Assembly (NCBI GenBank): GCA_038326325.1
Contig: JBBQJW010000011.1
Location: 1-64,000 of the forward strand
DNA length: 64,000 bases
Direction of reading: 5' to 3'
Source: UBA10324 sp038326325
GTDB taxonomy: Bacteria; Bacteroidota; Bacteroidia; Chitinophagales; UBA10324
Position numbers and translations under genes: made by a program. Of the stretch, positions 32,748-42,568 are shown piece after piece (position 1 is the first letter of the stretch; each line of letters starts with the position of its first letter). Below the pieces are notes generated by a model, which had not been told where the DNA came from, made no database searches, and saw only the letters and a list, made by a program, of their open reading frames with translations.

Positions 32748-33998
32748 ATGTTAATCTTCCGTATTTTCTCAGAGAGTTTTGCTTCAGCGGTGCATGAATT
32801 ATTGGTGAACAGGCTTCGGACTTTTTTAACGCTGATGGGAATTTCAATTGGTATTTTTTGTGTTATTACCATTTTTTCTGCGGTTGATTCGCTCGAGAAT
32901 AATTTAAAAACCAGCATTGATAAATTTGGAAACGATATTATTTATGTAGGTAAATGGCCCTGGAGCTTCGGCAACGATTATCCGTGGTGGGAATACTATA
33001 AACGACCACATGGAACATATAACGAGATGCGAATGATGGAAGATAAAATCCCAAGCGCGGCAGCAGTAGGGATTAATATCTATATGGGAGATAAAGTGAT
33101 TAAGCAAGGCGCAAACAGTGTGGAGAATGCTTTTATCAATGGAGTTTCATACAACTACGATTTAATTCAGAATCTTGAATTTGGCGAAGGCAGGTTTTTT
33201 ACTCAGGAAGAATCGTTTTCAGGAATACCTGTCGCCATCATTGGCGCTACAGTGAAAGATGAATTGTTTCCGGGAGGAATAGATGCAATAGGGCAAGAGA
33301 TTTCTCTTCTTGATAGAAAGGTGCGCATAGTAGGAGTATTTGTTAAGGAAGGCGAAAGCATTATGCAAAACAGCAATGACAATCAGGTAATGGTTCCATA
33401 TAATTTTTTAAAAACCCGAGTATATGTTGATGGTGACGAAATAGAACCTAACTTATTAGTGAAGGCAAAACCAGGTGTAACACTCGAAGAACTGAAAGAT
33501 GAAATTCGTGGAGTGCTGCGGAGTCTTCGCAGGCAAAGACCAACAGAGAAGGATAATTTCGCTATGAATCAAATCAGTTTTCTGTCGAACGCGATTGGCG
33601 GACTTTTCTCGGTTGTGGATTGGGTGGGTTTAATCATTGGCGGTTTTGCAATACTGGTTGGAGGTTTTGGTATTGCGAATATTATGTTCGTGTCGGTTCG
33701 TGAGCGCACCAATATTATTGGCATTAAAAAAGCACTTGGCGCAAAGAGTTATTTTATTCTTCTGGAATTTTTAGTTGAATCAATTATTCTATCAGTGCTT
33801 GGTGGATTGTTGGGATTAATTTTCGTGTATCTTATATTGCTCGGAGCAAACAAAGCAATTGATTTTCATTTTGTATTAAGTATGAAAAATATAATTATTG
33901 GAGTAAGTATTTCAGCAGTGATTGGTTTGGTAGCGGGAATTATTCCTGCACTATCCGCCGCAAGATTGCATCCGGTTGATGCGATACGATTTAAATAG
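32748..33998 (+). CDS. ABC transporter permease, MacB/FtsX type
   Basis: 416 aa. The first membrane segment (about 25-45, FLTLMGISIGIFCVITIF) is followed by a periplasmic MacB-PCD-like domain (about 46-285; contains GKWPWSFGNDYPWW and VAIIGATVKDELFPG). Three C-terminal membrane segments include GGFAILVGGFGIANIMFVSVRERTNIIGIKKALGA, the conserved FtsX coupling region. The end PALSAARLHPVDAIR is the standard FtsX motif. Such permeases export or mechanically transmit rather than import. No membrane fusion protein is adjacent. The ATPase at 29097 is a possible partner. Confidence 0.88.
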   Translation: MLIFRIFSESFASAVHELLVNRLRTFLTLMGISIGIFCVITIFSAVDSLENNLKTSIDKFGNDIIYVGKWPWSFGNDYPWWEYYKRPHGTYNEMRMMEDKIPSAAAVGINIYMGDKVIKQGANSVENAFINGVSYNYDLIQNLEFGEGRFFTQEESFSGIPVAIIGATVKDELFPGGIDAIGQEISLLDRKVRIVGVFVKEGESIMQNSNDNQVMVPYNFLKTRVYVDGDEIEPNLLVKAKPGVTLEELKDEIRGVLRSLRRQRPTEKDNFAMNQISFLSNAIGGLFSVVDWVGLIIGGFAILVGGFGIANIMFVSVRERTNIIGIKKALGAKSYFILLEFLVESIILSVLGGLLGLIFVYLILLGANKAIDFHFVLSMKNIIIGVSISAVIGLVAGIIPALSAARLHPVDAIRFK

Positions 33999-34138
33999 AT
34001 GTAGTGTAACAGTTTTTATTTTCGGTCTGTAGCATTTTGTAATACAGAGTGATAAACTATTGTCAATTTGTTTGCTATCTGAAATGGTTCAGTGATTCTA
34101 CATTTATCGGAAACTTATAAAACAGAAAATTCTTCCGC

Positions 34139-35464
34139 ATGAGTGAAAACAAAAACTATTCAAACCCTTTGCTTGATGAAGGTATGAGTAATAGAAAGAA
34201 TATTCTTTCAAATAAACCCACTTCCATCGTTCCTATTCTTATCCTTGGTGCATTCTTTTTCATTTTTGGATTTGTCACTTGGCTTAACGGAACTCTGATA
34301 CAATATTTAAAAATCGCGTGTGAGTTAAATACTTTTCAGTCACTGTTGGTTGCTTTTGCATTTTACATTTCATATTTTGTTATGGCATTGCCTTCGTCCT
34401 ATGTGTTGAAGTTAACAGGTTTTAAAAACGGAATGAGTCTCGGATTATTTATCATGGCATTTGGCGCCATATTGTTTGTTCCTGCAGCATCAACACGCAA
34501 CTACAATTTATTTCTCACCGGTTTATTCATCATCGGAACAGGACTCTCGATTTTGCAAACTGCATCGAATCCGTATATTACAATTGTTGGCCCAATTGAA
34601 AGTGCTGCGAAAAGAATTTCGATTATGGGAATATGCAACAAGGTTGCAGGAGTGCTCGCTCCTTTAATTTTAGGTGCAATTATTTTATCTGATGCAGATT
34701 CTTTAGTTAGTAAATTAAAGCTGATGGACATCGCGCAAAAAAATAATCAGTTAGATGAACTCGCATCGCGCGTTATAATTCCTTATTCAATTATGGCAGC
34801 TGTGCTTGCGGCTTTAGGAATATTAGTTCGCTTCTCCCCGTTGCCTGAAATTGAAGAAGAGAATGAAAGCATTGTTGAAGCAGATAGTTTAAATCTGAAC
34901 ACAAATGTTTTTCAATTTCCTCACTTGGTATTAGGTGTAATTGCATTGTTTCTTTATGTGGGTGTTGAGGTTTTAGCAGGTGATACAATTGGTAGTTATG
35001 GACAATCACAAGGCATTCCGATTTCGGAAACCAAAAATTTTACATCGTTTACTTTAATCGCTATGGTTGTCGGATACATCATTGGAATTTTTTCAATACC
35101 GAAATTTATCAATCAATCAAAAGCACTTTCCTATTCAGCAATTGTTGGAATTATTTTCAGTATTGGCGCTGTAAATACACACGGATATATTTCTGTTTTA
35201 TTCATTGCACTACTCGGTTTAGCAAATGCATTGATGTGGCCTGCAATATGGCCGCTTGCAATTTCAGGGCTAGGGAAATTTACAAAAACAGGTTCTGCAT
35301 TATTGATAATGGCAATTGCCGGCGGCGCAACACTTCCGTTGTGTTACGGCAGATTAGCAGACTTACCATTCATCGGTCATCAGCCGGCATACTGGATTCT
35401 TGTTCCATGCTATTTATTCATCCTGTTTTATAGCTTGAAGGGATACAAGTATTCAAAGTGGTAA
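34139..35464 (+). CDS. Sugar MFS transporter, glucose/galactose or fucose permease (FucP/GluP) family
   Basis: 441 aa, 12 membrane segments. After an unusually polar 30-residue N-terminus, ILGAFFFIFGFVTWLNGTLIQYLKIACEL is characteristic of FucP/GluP proton-sugar symporters (family FFxxGFxTxLNxxLxPxLK). LQTASNPYITIVGPIESAAKRISIMGI (about 140-166) is the other signature. VEVLAGDTIGSYGQSQGI (about 275-292) replaces the more usual AEVSxGSxLxxY. Imports hexoses with H+. No catabolic genes are adjacent. Confidence 0.88.
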   Translation: MSENKNYSNPLLDEGMSNRKNILSNKPTSIVPILILGAFFFIFGFVTWLNGTLIQYLKIACELNTFQSLLVAFAFYISYFVMALPSSYVLKLTGFKNGMSLGLFIMAFGAILFVPAASTRNYNLFLTGLFIIGTGLSILQTASNPYITIVGPIESAAKRISIMGICNKVAGVLAPLILGAIILSDADSLVSKLKLMDIAQKNNQLDELASRVIIPYSIMAAVLAALGILVRFSPLPEIEEENESIVEADSLNLNTNVFQFPHLVLGVIALFLYVGVEVLAGDTIGSYGQSQGIPISETKNFTSFTLIAMVVGYIIGIFSIPKFINQSKALSYSAIVGIIFSIGAVNTHGYISVLFIALLGLANALMWPAIWPLAISGLGKFTKTGSALLIMAIAGGATLPLCYGRLADLPFIGHQPAYWILVPCYLFILFYSLKGYKYSKW

Positions 35465-35607
35465 TTTTCAGGAGAAGAAGATAGATTACAGTAATTTTCC
35501 GATAGTAAAACAAACAACAGAAATTTAGTACTCTGTGAATATCCTTGCTTCATTAACAAGCTGATTAATCAATTCAGAAATACCTTTAAAATTCAAAATT
35601 ACCAGCC

Positions 35608-36939
35608 ATGTTTAGAAAATTATTTTGGGTAGTAACGATAACGGTTTTTATTTCTGCTTGTCAGAAAGATGAAATGCTTAAAAGGAATTTTCAATCGCCG
35701 ATTGAAAATTCAGGATTAAGAATTTCAACAGGATTCCCCGAAACTTTTGAAAGCGGAACAAAAACAAGTTATAGCAACGGAACTGTTACACTTTCAACCG
35801 GAGCATGGTATTTTGAAAATGCATTGATCGGGAATTCATCATACGACCGTAAAAACGGAGCAAAATCAGCGCGCATTCAATCAACCGGAAAACTCACCAT
35901 GAATTTTGATATGCCTAATGGTGTAACACAAGTTACAGTTTATCACGCAAAATATGGTTCTGAATCAAATAGCAATTGGGAACTCTGGCAATCAGTAAAT
36001 GCTGGAAGTATTTGGACAAAAGTCGGAACCACTGTTACAACTTCGTCAACATCTTTAAGTGCAACAATTTTTCAGGTTAATGTTTTATCAACTATTCGTT
36101 TCAGGATAAAAAAACTAACAGGCGGCAAACTCAATATTGATGATTTTACAATTGAAGAAGCTGGTGAAGTAGCAACTCGAGATGATAATCTTGCAATGGG
36201 AAATCCAAGTGGCGCTGTAACAGATGTGAATGTCCCGAATAATTACCTGCTAGTAAAACCGCAGTATGTTTTGAGTTACAACAATTCAATTGGCGAGGCA
36301 AATTGGGTTTGCTGGCATTTGAGTTCTGCCTGGAAGGGTGCCGCACCGCGATGCGATTGTTTTAGCCCAGATAATCAATTGCCTTCTTCTTTTTTCAAAG
36401 CTGTTACATCAAACTACACTAACAGCGGATTTGATCGTGGACATATGTGTCCTTCAGATGATCGTGATGGAAGCAGCACTGATAATGCAGCAACTTTTTT
36501 AATGAGCAACATTGTTCCGCAAGCGCCGATTAATAATCAACAGACATGGAAGTCTCTTGAAGATTACTGCCGCACTTTAATGGATCAGGGAAATGAATTG
36601 TATATTATTTCAGGAGGATATGGTTCAGGGGGCACCGGAAGTCTTGGAGGAATCACTTACACCATTGACAACGGATTAATTAATGTTCCAGCCCATGTAT
36701 GGAAAGTGGTTTTGGTTTTACCAATTGGTTCTAATGATATAACTCGAGTGACAAACGCAACAAGAGTGATATCGGTTGATATGCCGAATGCACAAACAGT
36801 AAATTCTCAACCATGGGGAAATTATCGTGTAACAGTTGATCAATTAGAAGCGATTACAGGTTTCGATTTCTTAAACAATGTTAGTTCAACGGTACAATCA
36901 GTTATTGAATCTGTTGTTGATGGTGGACCCGCATTATAA
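35608..36939 (+). CDS. DNA/RNA non-specific endonuclease, envelope lipoprotein
   Basis: 443 aa. A type II signal peptide (MFRKLFWVVTITVFISAC, lipobox ISAC with Cys18) puts it in the envelope. Residues about 40-185 form a beta-sandwich, carbohydrate-binding-like region with TFESGTKTSYSNGTVTLSTG. The nuclease domain (about 200-425) carries SGFDRGHMCPSDDRDG, the beta-beta-alpha-metal DRGH motif with general base His279, and the downstream Asn ligand in TFLMSNIVPQAPINNQQTW. It should cleave DNA and RNA outside the cytoplasm for nutrient use, defence or matrix degradation. No immunity protein gene is adjacent. Confidence 0.9.
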   Translation: MFRKLFWVVTITVFISACQKDEMLKRNFQSPIENSGLRISTGFPETFESGTKTSYSNGTVTLSTGAWYFENALIGNSSYDRKNGAKSARIQSTGKLTMNFDMPNGVTQVTVYHAKYGSESNSNWELWQSVNAGSIWTKVGTTVTTSSTSLSATIFQVNVLSTIRFRIKKLTGGKLNIDDFTIEEAGEVATRDDNLAMGNPSGAVTDVNVPNNYLLVKPQYVLSYNNSIGEANWVCWHLSSAWKGAAPRCDCFSPDNQLPSSFFKAVTSNYTNSGFDRGHMCPSDDRDGSSTDNAATFLMSNIVPQAPINNQQTWKSLEDYCRTLMDQGNELYIISGGYGSGGTGSLGGITYTIDNGLINVPAHVWKVVLVLPIGSNDITRVTNATRVISVDMPNAQTVNSQPWGNYRVTVDQLEAITGFDFLNNVSSTVQSVIESVVDGGPAL

Positions 36940-36976
36940 TAGCCGGATTTTTTAAATAAAAAAATTGGCAAATAAA

Positions 36977-38218
36977 TTATCCAAACAATAACTTAAAATA
37001 GAACGAAGGCTTGCGCAACTGACTACGAATATCTAAATCGTTGAACATGCACGAGATTGTTTCCTGAACAGTTTTATTTCTTGAAGCCTTATTCACTACA
37101 AAGTTGAAAAGCCATCCATGCTTCGATAAATTTTGAAGGCGCTTACTTAAACTTAATTCGTTCCAGAGTTTTCGGTAAACTGTTACATCATATTCTTTCA
37201 AAAGAGTTTTCGAAAAATCATTTGTTTTAATTGCTTTTTCTGCAACTTCAGCTGCTACCATTCCGCTCAGCATTGCATTACCAATTCCCTCTCCTGTAAA
37301 TGGGTCAATTAACGAACCTGCATCTCCAACCAAAACAAATCCATCACCTGAAATATCGCGCTTCTTCGAACCGAGTGGTAAACCATATCCTCTGATATTA
37401 TCAATAAGTTCTGCATTTTTAAATCGCTCCTTCAGTGTCGGGTATTTTTCAATCAAGTCAGGTAATATTTTTTTCAGATTTGCTTTTCGTTTACTCACAA
37501 TATCGCTGCGCATTCCGATTCCAACATTTGATTCGCCATTGGGTAAAGGGAAAATCCAGAAATATCCGGGAAGCAGTTCATCTAAAAAATGCAGTTCAAT
37601 AAAATTTTCTTCATCCATATCTGTTACACCTTTGTAGTATGCACGAATGCCGGCGCAATAGTGTTCATGCTCTACTTCAATTCCTCCGAACTCACGCGCG
37701 AAGGAGCTGTGCGCCCCATCTGCCACAATCAAAAGTTTAGTGCTGAAAAGAATTTCATTTTCATTTAACCCCACTAACCATTCGTCATTAACTTTCTTAA
37801 AATATTTCAGTGAAGTGTTTTCAATGAATCGAATAAGCGGTTGCTTCTTCACTTCCTCAACTAAAAAATTATCGAAGTCCATTCGCTTCGAAATAAAACC
37901 CGGCGCATTACCAACAGCCGGATAATCTTTTTTAAACGGAATGCGAATGTGTTTAAGATTTGGAGCAAAAAATTTCACACCATAAGATGGAACATGAATG
38001 GATGATGATGATGATGATGAAAGTTGATTTACTAATTTGGGATTTAGTTTTTTTAAAATACTCACCACTTTCCCGCTCAATGCATCACCACAAACTTTAT
38101 CACGCGGAAATTTTGCTTTGTCAATTAATACTGAGGGAATTCCTTTCGATGCTAAAAATAAAGAGGCAGTTGCTCCTCCGGGGCCCGCACCTAACACGCA
38201 CACATTTATTTTCTGCAT
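36977..38218 (-). CDS. Geranylgeranyl-reductase-family FAD-dependent oxidoreductase
   Basis: 413 aa. FAD-binding GxGxxG at the N-terminus (VLGAGPGGATASLFLASKG, about 8-26) followed by FPRDKVCGDALSGKVV, the typical PRxKxCGxxls motif of this family. The second FAD contact is GDGFVLVGDAGSLIDPFTGEGIGNAM (about 288-313). Members reduce prenyl chains or act on other lipids. In Bacteroidota they are found with flexirubin and other pathways, but no such genes are here. A run of six Ser codons (+ strand GAT triplets, about 38001-38020) lies in a surface loop (about 68-74). Cytoplasmic, membrane-associated. Confidence 0.83.
   Translation of the reverse strand: MQKINVCVLGAGPGGATASLFLASKGIPSVLIDKAKFPRDKVCGDALSGKVVSILKKLNPKLVNQLSSSSSSSIHVPSYGVKFFAPNLKHIRIPFKKDYPAVGNAPGFISKRMDFDNFLVEEVKKQPLIRFIENTSLKYFKKVNDEWLVGLNENEILFSTKLLIVADGAHSSFAREFGGIEVEHEHYCAGIRAYYKGVTDMDEENFIELHFLDELLPGYFWIFPLPNGESNVGIGMRSDIVSKRKANLKKILPDLIEKYPTLKERFKNAELIDNIRGYGLPLGSKKRDISGDGFVLVGDAGSLIDPFTGEGIGNAMLSGMVAAEVAEKAIKTNDFSKTLLKEYDVTVYRKLWNELSLSKRLQNLSKHGWLFNFVVNKASRNKTVQETISCMFNDLDIRSQLRKPSFYFKLLFG
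38001..38020 (-). repeat. Triplet microsatellite coding for poly-Ser
   Basis: Six or seven consecutive GAT triplets on + (ATC/TCA on the coding strand) within the flavoprotein gene. Copy-number change by slippage would keep the frame and only alter the Ser run. Confidence 0.6.
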
Positions 38219-38324
38219 TGGTCAAAGAAAAGAAACCAATTGAAATTTTAATTCACAGATTTTAGTGGAGCGATTTTATGTCTGTTCGCCAATTGAATAA
38301 GAACTTTGGTTTTCTTTGTTGCAC

Positions 38325-39008
38325 ATGCGCAGTTTAGTTTTTTGTCTTTGCATTTTTATTTCAACAGTTGCTTTCTGTCAGACAGATACAGCCAGATGTT
38401 ACACTATGTGTGGCACACCAATGATTTATCGTTACGACACAATTCCTGCTGTTCAGAATCCAAAACACAAAAAGGTTTTAATGCTTCCGCAGTCTTATCT
38501 TGTTTCAACCGATACTATTCAATATGCTTCAGGCGATTCTACCTGGCAATCTGTTCCCGGAATATTTGATGTAACAGAAGAAAGTGTTTCAATGGGGAAT
38601 GGGAAATCAAAAACTGTTTCAAAATATATAGTGTTACAGCAACCGAAACATGAGTTCACCCGCTCAGCGAAAAAATTCAAACAGGTTACAGTTTATGAAA
38701 CTGCTGATTTGCCTTCGAAAAAGAAAGTTGAATTTCCTGCCACTTACACTTTTGTTGTTTTGAAAAAATTAGCAAACCCAGATACAAAACAAATTCAAAC
38801 CGAAGTGTTGTGCTCTGATAAATTGACAGAAAAAATTATTCAAGAAGTACAATTACGATTGAAGGGTTTCGGGTTTGAAACTGATAATTTCTCAAATGAA
38901 TTGGGCGAAACAACTCTTGATTCACTGAAAAAATTCCAACAACAAAATGAATTGCCGATAGGAGGGTTGAACATTCCGACACTTCAGCTTTTAGGAATTC
39001 AGTATTGA
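38325..39008 (+). CDS. Secreted protein with C-terminal peptidoglycan-binding-like domain
   Basis: 227 aa from the ATG at 38325. A TTG nine bases earlier is less likely. Signal peptide about 1-20 (MRSLVFCLCIFISTVAFCQ). The mature N-terminal half has a Cys pair (CYTMCGTPMIYRYDT) and beta-rich repeats. The last 55 residues (IIQEVQLRLKGFGFETDNFSNELGETTLDSLKKFQQQNELPIGGLNIPTLQLLGI) match PG_binding_1: helix, G-x-x-G turn replaced by N-x-LG, then the LKKFQ helix. Likely periplasmic or wall-associated. It precedes a lipoprotein/beta-barrel gene pair on the same strand. Confidence 0.72.
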   Translation: MRSLVFCLCIFISTVAFCQTDTARCYTMCGTPMIYRYDTIPAVQNPKHKKVLMLPQSYLVSTDTIQYASGDSTWQSVPGIFDVTEESVSMGNGKSKTVSKYIVLQQPKHEFTRSAKKFKQVTVYETADLPSKKKVEFPATYTFVVLKKLANPDTKQIQTEVLCSDKLTEKIIQEVQLRLKGFGFETDNFSNELGETTLDSLKKFQQQNELPIGGLNIPTLQLLGIQY

Positions 39009-39122
39009 CTTTTTTCTCCTCGGTAATGCTAAGATAAACTCAGCAAGACATCTTTTACACGAACATTTTTCTAATTCAGTTCTTCAATTGTTCTAAATTC
39101 ACCACCGAACTATTCAAACCGA

Positions 39123-41225
39123 ATGAATAAAATTTTCAGGCAGGTGATTTTTATTTCTGTAGCAGGAATGCTATTGATTTTTTCGTCTTGTAAAAAAAGT
39201 ATTCAACCAAAACCATCGTGGGAAACTTCGATGTTGCTTCCGATTTTGAAAACAGATCTTAACATCGGAAATATTGTCGGCGACACACTGTTACAGTCTA
39301 ATGCCGATAGCAGTTTGCAATTGGTGTATCAAAGTACTTTGTACAGTCTTATTCCGGGCGATGGTGCATTTCAGATTCCTGATACAATTGTGAAGGGAAC
39401 ATACAACCTCACAAATCTTGCACTCACAAATCAGGCTATTCAATATAATTTGACTCTTGGCCAGGCAGCACAACAGATGGGAGTGCAGGGACAATTCATT
39501 ATCAATAGCAATGGACAAATGGCAAATATTCCTGCCATTAACAATCAATCTTCAGGAGATAATAATGTGAACGCGACTCAGTTTTTTCAGACTGCAACTT
39601 TATCGCACGGCTTTCTCGATATCACAATTAATAATGGTTTCCCAATTGACATCACGAATATTCAGTTTCAAATTAAAAATCAAATCAGCGGAACAATTGT
39701 CGCTGATACTTTTTTTACGAATATTTCTTCTGGCAGCACCTCTACAAAATCAGTAAACCTTGCAGGGAAAACTGTAGAGGGAACTTTGGTTTTCAAAATT
39801 GTTGATCTCGATTGCGCAGCAAGCGCAGGACCTGTTTTAATAGATACCACTGATGCATTGCACATAACTATGCAAGCGCGCGATATGACTGTTACATCTG
39901 CAACTGCAATTTTTCCATCGCAGGATATTATTAATCAATATCAGGAAACAGTTTACAATTTGAGTGGCGGCGCGAAATTGAAATTTGTTGATGTTCATTC
40001 TGGCAAATTGCGAATGACTATTCACAGCGCAATTCGCCAACTCGTTCATTTCAAGTATAGTTTCCCCGGTGCAACCAATCAGTTTGGAGATTCAATTAAT
40101 TTAACAACTGATTTGCCTCCTGCGCCTGTTGGGGGCTTAAGTTCGCTTGTACAGGAATATGATTTGGCAGACTACAGATTGGATTTAACCGGACTCGATC
40201 ACAATAGTTATAATTCTTTTGTCAATCATTTAACTGCGCGAATTGATTCGACAGGTCAAACGCAAACACTTTCCTCTGCTGATAGTATTTACATTGATTA
40301 TGGTTTGGTGGATGTAGTGCCGGCCTACATTGAAGGATATTTAGGGCAACAAATTTTAACGCTCGGACCTGAAGAAGTGAATTTCGATTTGTTTAAAAAT
40401 ATACAGAGTGGAAGCCTTTCATTGCAAGATGTAACAGTTGGTATAGATATTGAAAATGGAGTAGGTGTGAATGCACGAATGAATTTGTATGAACTTACAG
40501 CAGTGAATTCAAAAAATAATCAGCAGATTTCATTGGTGAATTCATTAATTAATTCTCCGCAAAATCTGAATAGAGCTACTGACCCACCGCTCACTCCTTC
40601 AATACTTTCATTTATGTTAAACAGCGGAAACAGCAACATAAAAAACTTAGTGGAAGTATTACCCGATAAAATGAAGTACCATATTGATTTGTTTGTTAAT
40701 CCGAATGGAAACACAAGCAACTACAATGATTTCGCTTACTACAACAGCCCGCTCAATGTGAATCTCAATGTGAGTATGCCGCTGTCGTTACAGGCAATTG
40801 GTTTGGTTTTTCAGGATACTGTTACATTTGATTTGTCGAATGGAAATACAAAAGGAATTGACGCAATTAAAGATGGAGTATTCACTGTTACAGCAGATAA
40901 TGGATTACCGTTACAGGCAAATCTACAATTGTACTTATTTGATGAGTGGGGCGGATTCTTAGATAGTTTATTAATTGCGCCGCATGAAATTGCTGCTGCA
41001 CCGCTCAATGGTAATTGCAAAGTTTCTGAACCACTGCGCTCAACATTGCAGGTTGTGGTTGATGAAAATAAAATGAATCGTATTCGCAATGCAAAAAAGG
41101 CAGTCATTCGTGCAGTTTTCGATACCAAATCCACAACTGCCTGCGGGGATTATACAAAGATTTATAATACTTATAATCTATCTGTTAAACTCACTGGAAA
41201 ATTTACTTACCTCGTTGGTCAATAA
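39123..41225 (+). CDS. Large uncharacterised lipoprotein
   Basis: 700 aa. Type II signal peptide MNKIFRQVIFISVAGMLLIFSSC with Cys at about 23. The mature part is almost all beta (many VxLxVxM and GSLSLQDVTVGIDIENG strands) without enzyme motifs. Repeated small Ig-like units are likely (for example SGSTSTKSVNLAGKTVEGTLVF and NGNTKGIDAIKDGVFTVTADNG). I do not recognise the family. It is followed after 8 nt by a beta-barrel gene, and the pair probably forms an outer-membrane lipoprotein/barrel system. It contains eight TGTTACA-type words, among the highest counts per gene here. Confidence 0.75.
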   Translation: MNKIFRQVIFISVAGMLLIFSSCKKSIQPKPSWETSMLLPILKTDLNIGNIVGDTLLQSNADSSLQLVYQSTLYSLIPGDGAFQIPDTIVKGTYNLTNLALTNQAIQYNLTLGQAAQQMGVQGQFIINSNGQMANIPAINNQSSGDNNVNATQFFQTATLSHGFLDITINNGFPIDITNIQFQIKNQISGTIVADTFFTNISSGSTSTKSVNLAGKTVEGTLVFKIVDLDCAASAGPVLIDTTDALHITMQARDMTVTSATAIFPSQDIINQYQETVYNLSGGAKLKFVDVHSGKLRMTIHSAIRQLVHFKYSFPGATNQFGDSINLTTDLPPAPVGGLSSLVQEYDLADYRLDLTGLDHNSYNSFVNHLTARIDSTGQTQTLSSADSIYIDYGLVDVVPAYIEGYLGQQILTLGPEEVNFDLFKNIQSGSLSLQDVTVGIDIENGVGVNARMNLYELTAVNSKNNQQISLVNSLINSPQNLNRATDPPLTPSILSFMLNSGNSNIKNLVEVLPDKMKYHIDLFVNPNGNTSNYNDFAYYNSPLNVNLNVSMPLSLQAIGLVFQDTVTFDLSNGNTKGIDAIKDGVFTVTADNGLPLQANLQLYLFDEWGGFLDSLLIAPHEIAAAPLNGNCKVSEPLRSTLQVVVDENKMNRIRNAKKAVIRAVFDTKSTTACGDYTKIYNTYNLSVKLTGKFTYLVGQ

Positions 41226-41233
41226 ATGACTTT

Positions 41234-42559
41234 ATGATTCCGAAAAAAATAATTTTCATCCTTTCACTTTTCACTTTTCACTTTTCACCTTTTACTTCTT
41301 TCGCACAAACCGAAAGTGTAACAGCCAAAGCAAAGACATATCAGCGATTAAAAAGCAGTTATGATGGTTTATGTTGGATGGGACCTGTTAATCATTTTAG
41401 TTTTAGTGGAGATTCTTCCCGGACAATGATTTTTACTTCGGGAAAGGGATATGTGAATGGAAGTTCGCTTCCATTTTCTTTTTCAAAAAAAATTGTGCAG
41501 AGCGGATTTTTAGATAATGCAATAAAGGATAATGCGGAAAAGCACTCGCGTGAATTCAATACCGCTGAATTAGGATTTAAATATGGTGCAGGTTTTTGCA
41601 CCAGAATGAAGAAGCACAGCATAGGGTTGGAAGTGAGCGATGAATCACAATCGATACTTTACTACCGTCAGGATTTATTCAATCTTGTTTTTTTCGGCAA
41701 TGCACAATATGAAAATGATACAGCGTTTTTGCGAGGCAGCGGATTAACAAATATGGATTTTCATCGAGTGCGTTTGCTCTTTTCAACTGTGTCAGGAATT
41801 GCAGATTCCACCTGGCAGATAAATGCTTCGCTGAGTTTTTTACAGGGATACCATGTTAACTCTTTAACAATGGGTACTACAAAACTATTTACTGCACCGA
41901 TGGGAGAATACCTGTGGCTGCAATCGAAATTTATTTATCAGACAAATGATACATCGAACAACAGCACATTTGCTTTTAATGGCTCCGGTGTATCAGCTGA
42001 TATTTGCATTGCGTTTCCGGCCGGTAAATCGCAATTGCTTTTTGCGATTAATGATGCAGGTTTTATTCACTGGAATAAAAAATCACTTTTCTATGGAATG
42101 GATACTTCAGTTGTGTTTGACGGAGTAGAGTTAGAAAATATTCTTGTTGGTGCAAGCACTTCTATTGATAATTATAATTCAGATTCTATTTTAAATTATC
42201 TTGGAGTAAAACAAAAGCAAGGTTCTTTCAACCTAAATCTTCCTTTGCGATTTTCTTTTGCATGGAACCGAATGATTGATAAGAATAAAATTGCATTGAA
42301 TGCAGGGTTTAGTTTTTTACCACAGTATGAAAACTATCCGTTGTTTTATTTTTCATCAACTTTCAATTACAAAAATTTCTTTCCATCTATTTCAGTTTCT
42401 TATGGGGGAATGCAGTCATTTGATGTAGGATTGTTTTTAGAAGGGAAAATATGTAGGCATTTTAACTGGCTGATAGGCTCTGGTCAATTGTTATCTTGGG
42501 CATTGCCAAATTCATTTAATGGAATTGATGCTTACTCTCAGTTGTCTTATTCTTTTTAA
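41234..42559 (+). CDS. Outer-membrane beta-barrel-like protein (DUF5723-like)
   Basis: 441 aa. A signal peptide (about 1-25, ending SFAQ) is followed by a beta-rich protein with many amphipathic strands (FRARF-like FAWNRMIDKNKIALNAGFSF, WLIGSGQLLSWALPNS) and a final aromatic strand YSQLSYSF, the usual C-terminal signature for BAM insertion. It resembles the DUF5723 group of Bacteroidota barrels in length and in the DSTWQINASLSFLQGYH-type middle, but the assignment is tentative. It starts 8 nt after the 700-aa lipoprotein gene. The signal-peptide region coincides with tandem CTTTTCA repeats at 41267-41291. Confidence 0.68.
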   Translation: MIPKKIIFILSLFTFHFSPFTSFAQTESVTAKAKTYQRLKSSYDGLCWMGPVNHFSFSGDSSRTMIFTSGKGYVNGSSLPFSFSKKIVQSGFLDNAIKDNAEKHSREFNTAELGFKYGAGFCTRMKKHSIGLEVSDESQSILYYRQDLFNLVFFGNAQYENDTAFLRGSGLTNMDFHRVRLLFSTVSGIADSTWQINASLSFLQGYHVNSLTMGTTKLFTAPMGEYLWLQSKFIYQTNDTSNNSTFAFNGSGVSADICIAFPAGKSQLLFAINDAGFIHWNKKSLFYGMDTSVVFDGVELENILVGASTSIDNYNSDSILNYLGVKQKQGSFNLNLPLRFSFAWNRMIDKNKIALNAGFSFLPQYENYPLFYFSSTFNYKNFFPSISVSYGGMQSFDVGLFLEGKICRHFNWLIGSGQLLSWALPNSFNGIDAYSQLSYSF

Positions 42560-42568
42560 GCAAAATAT

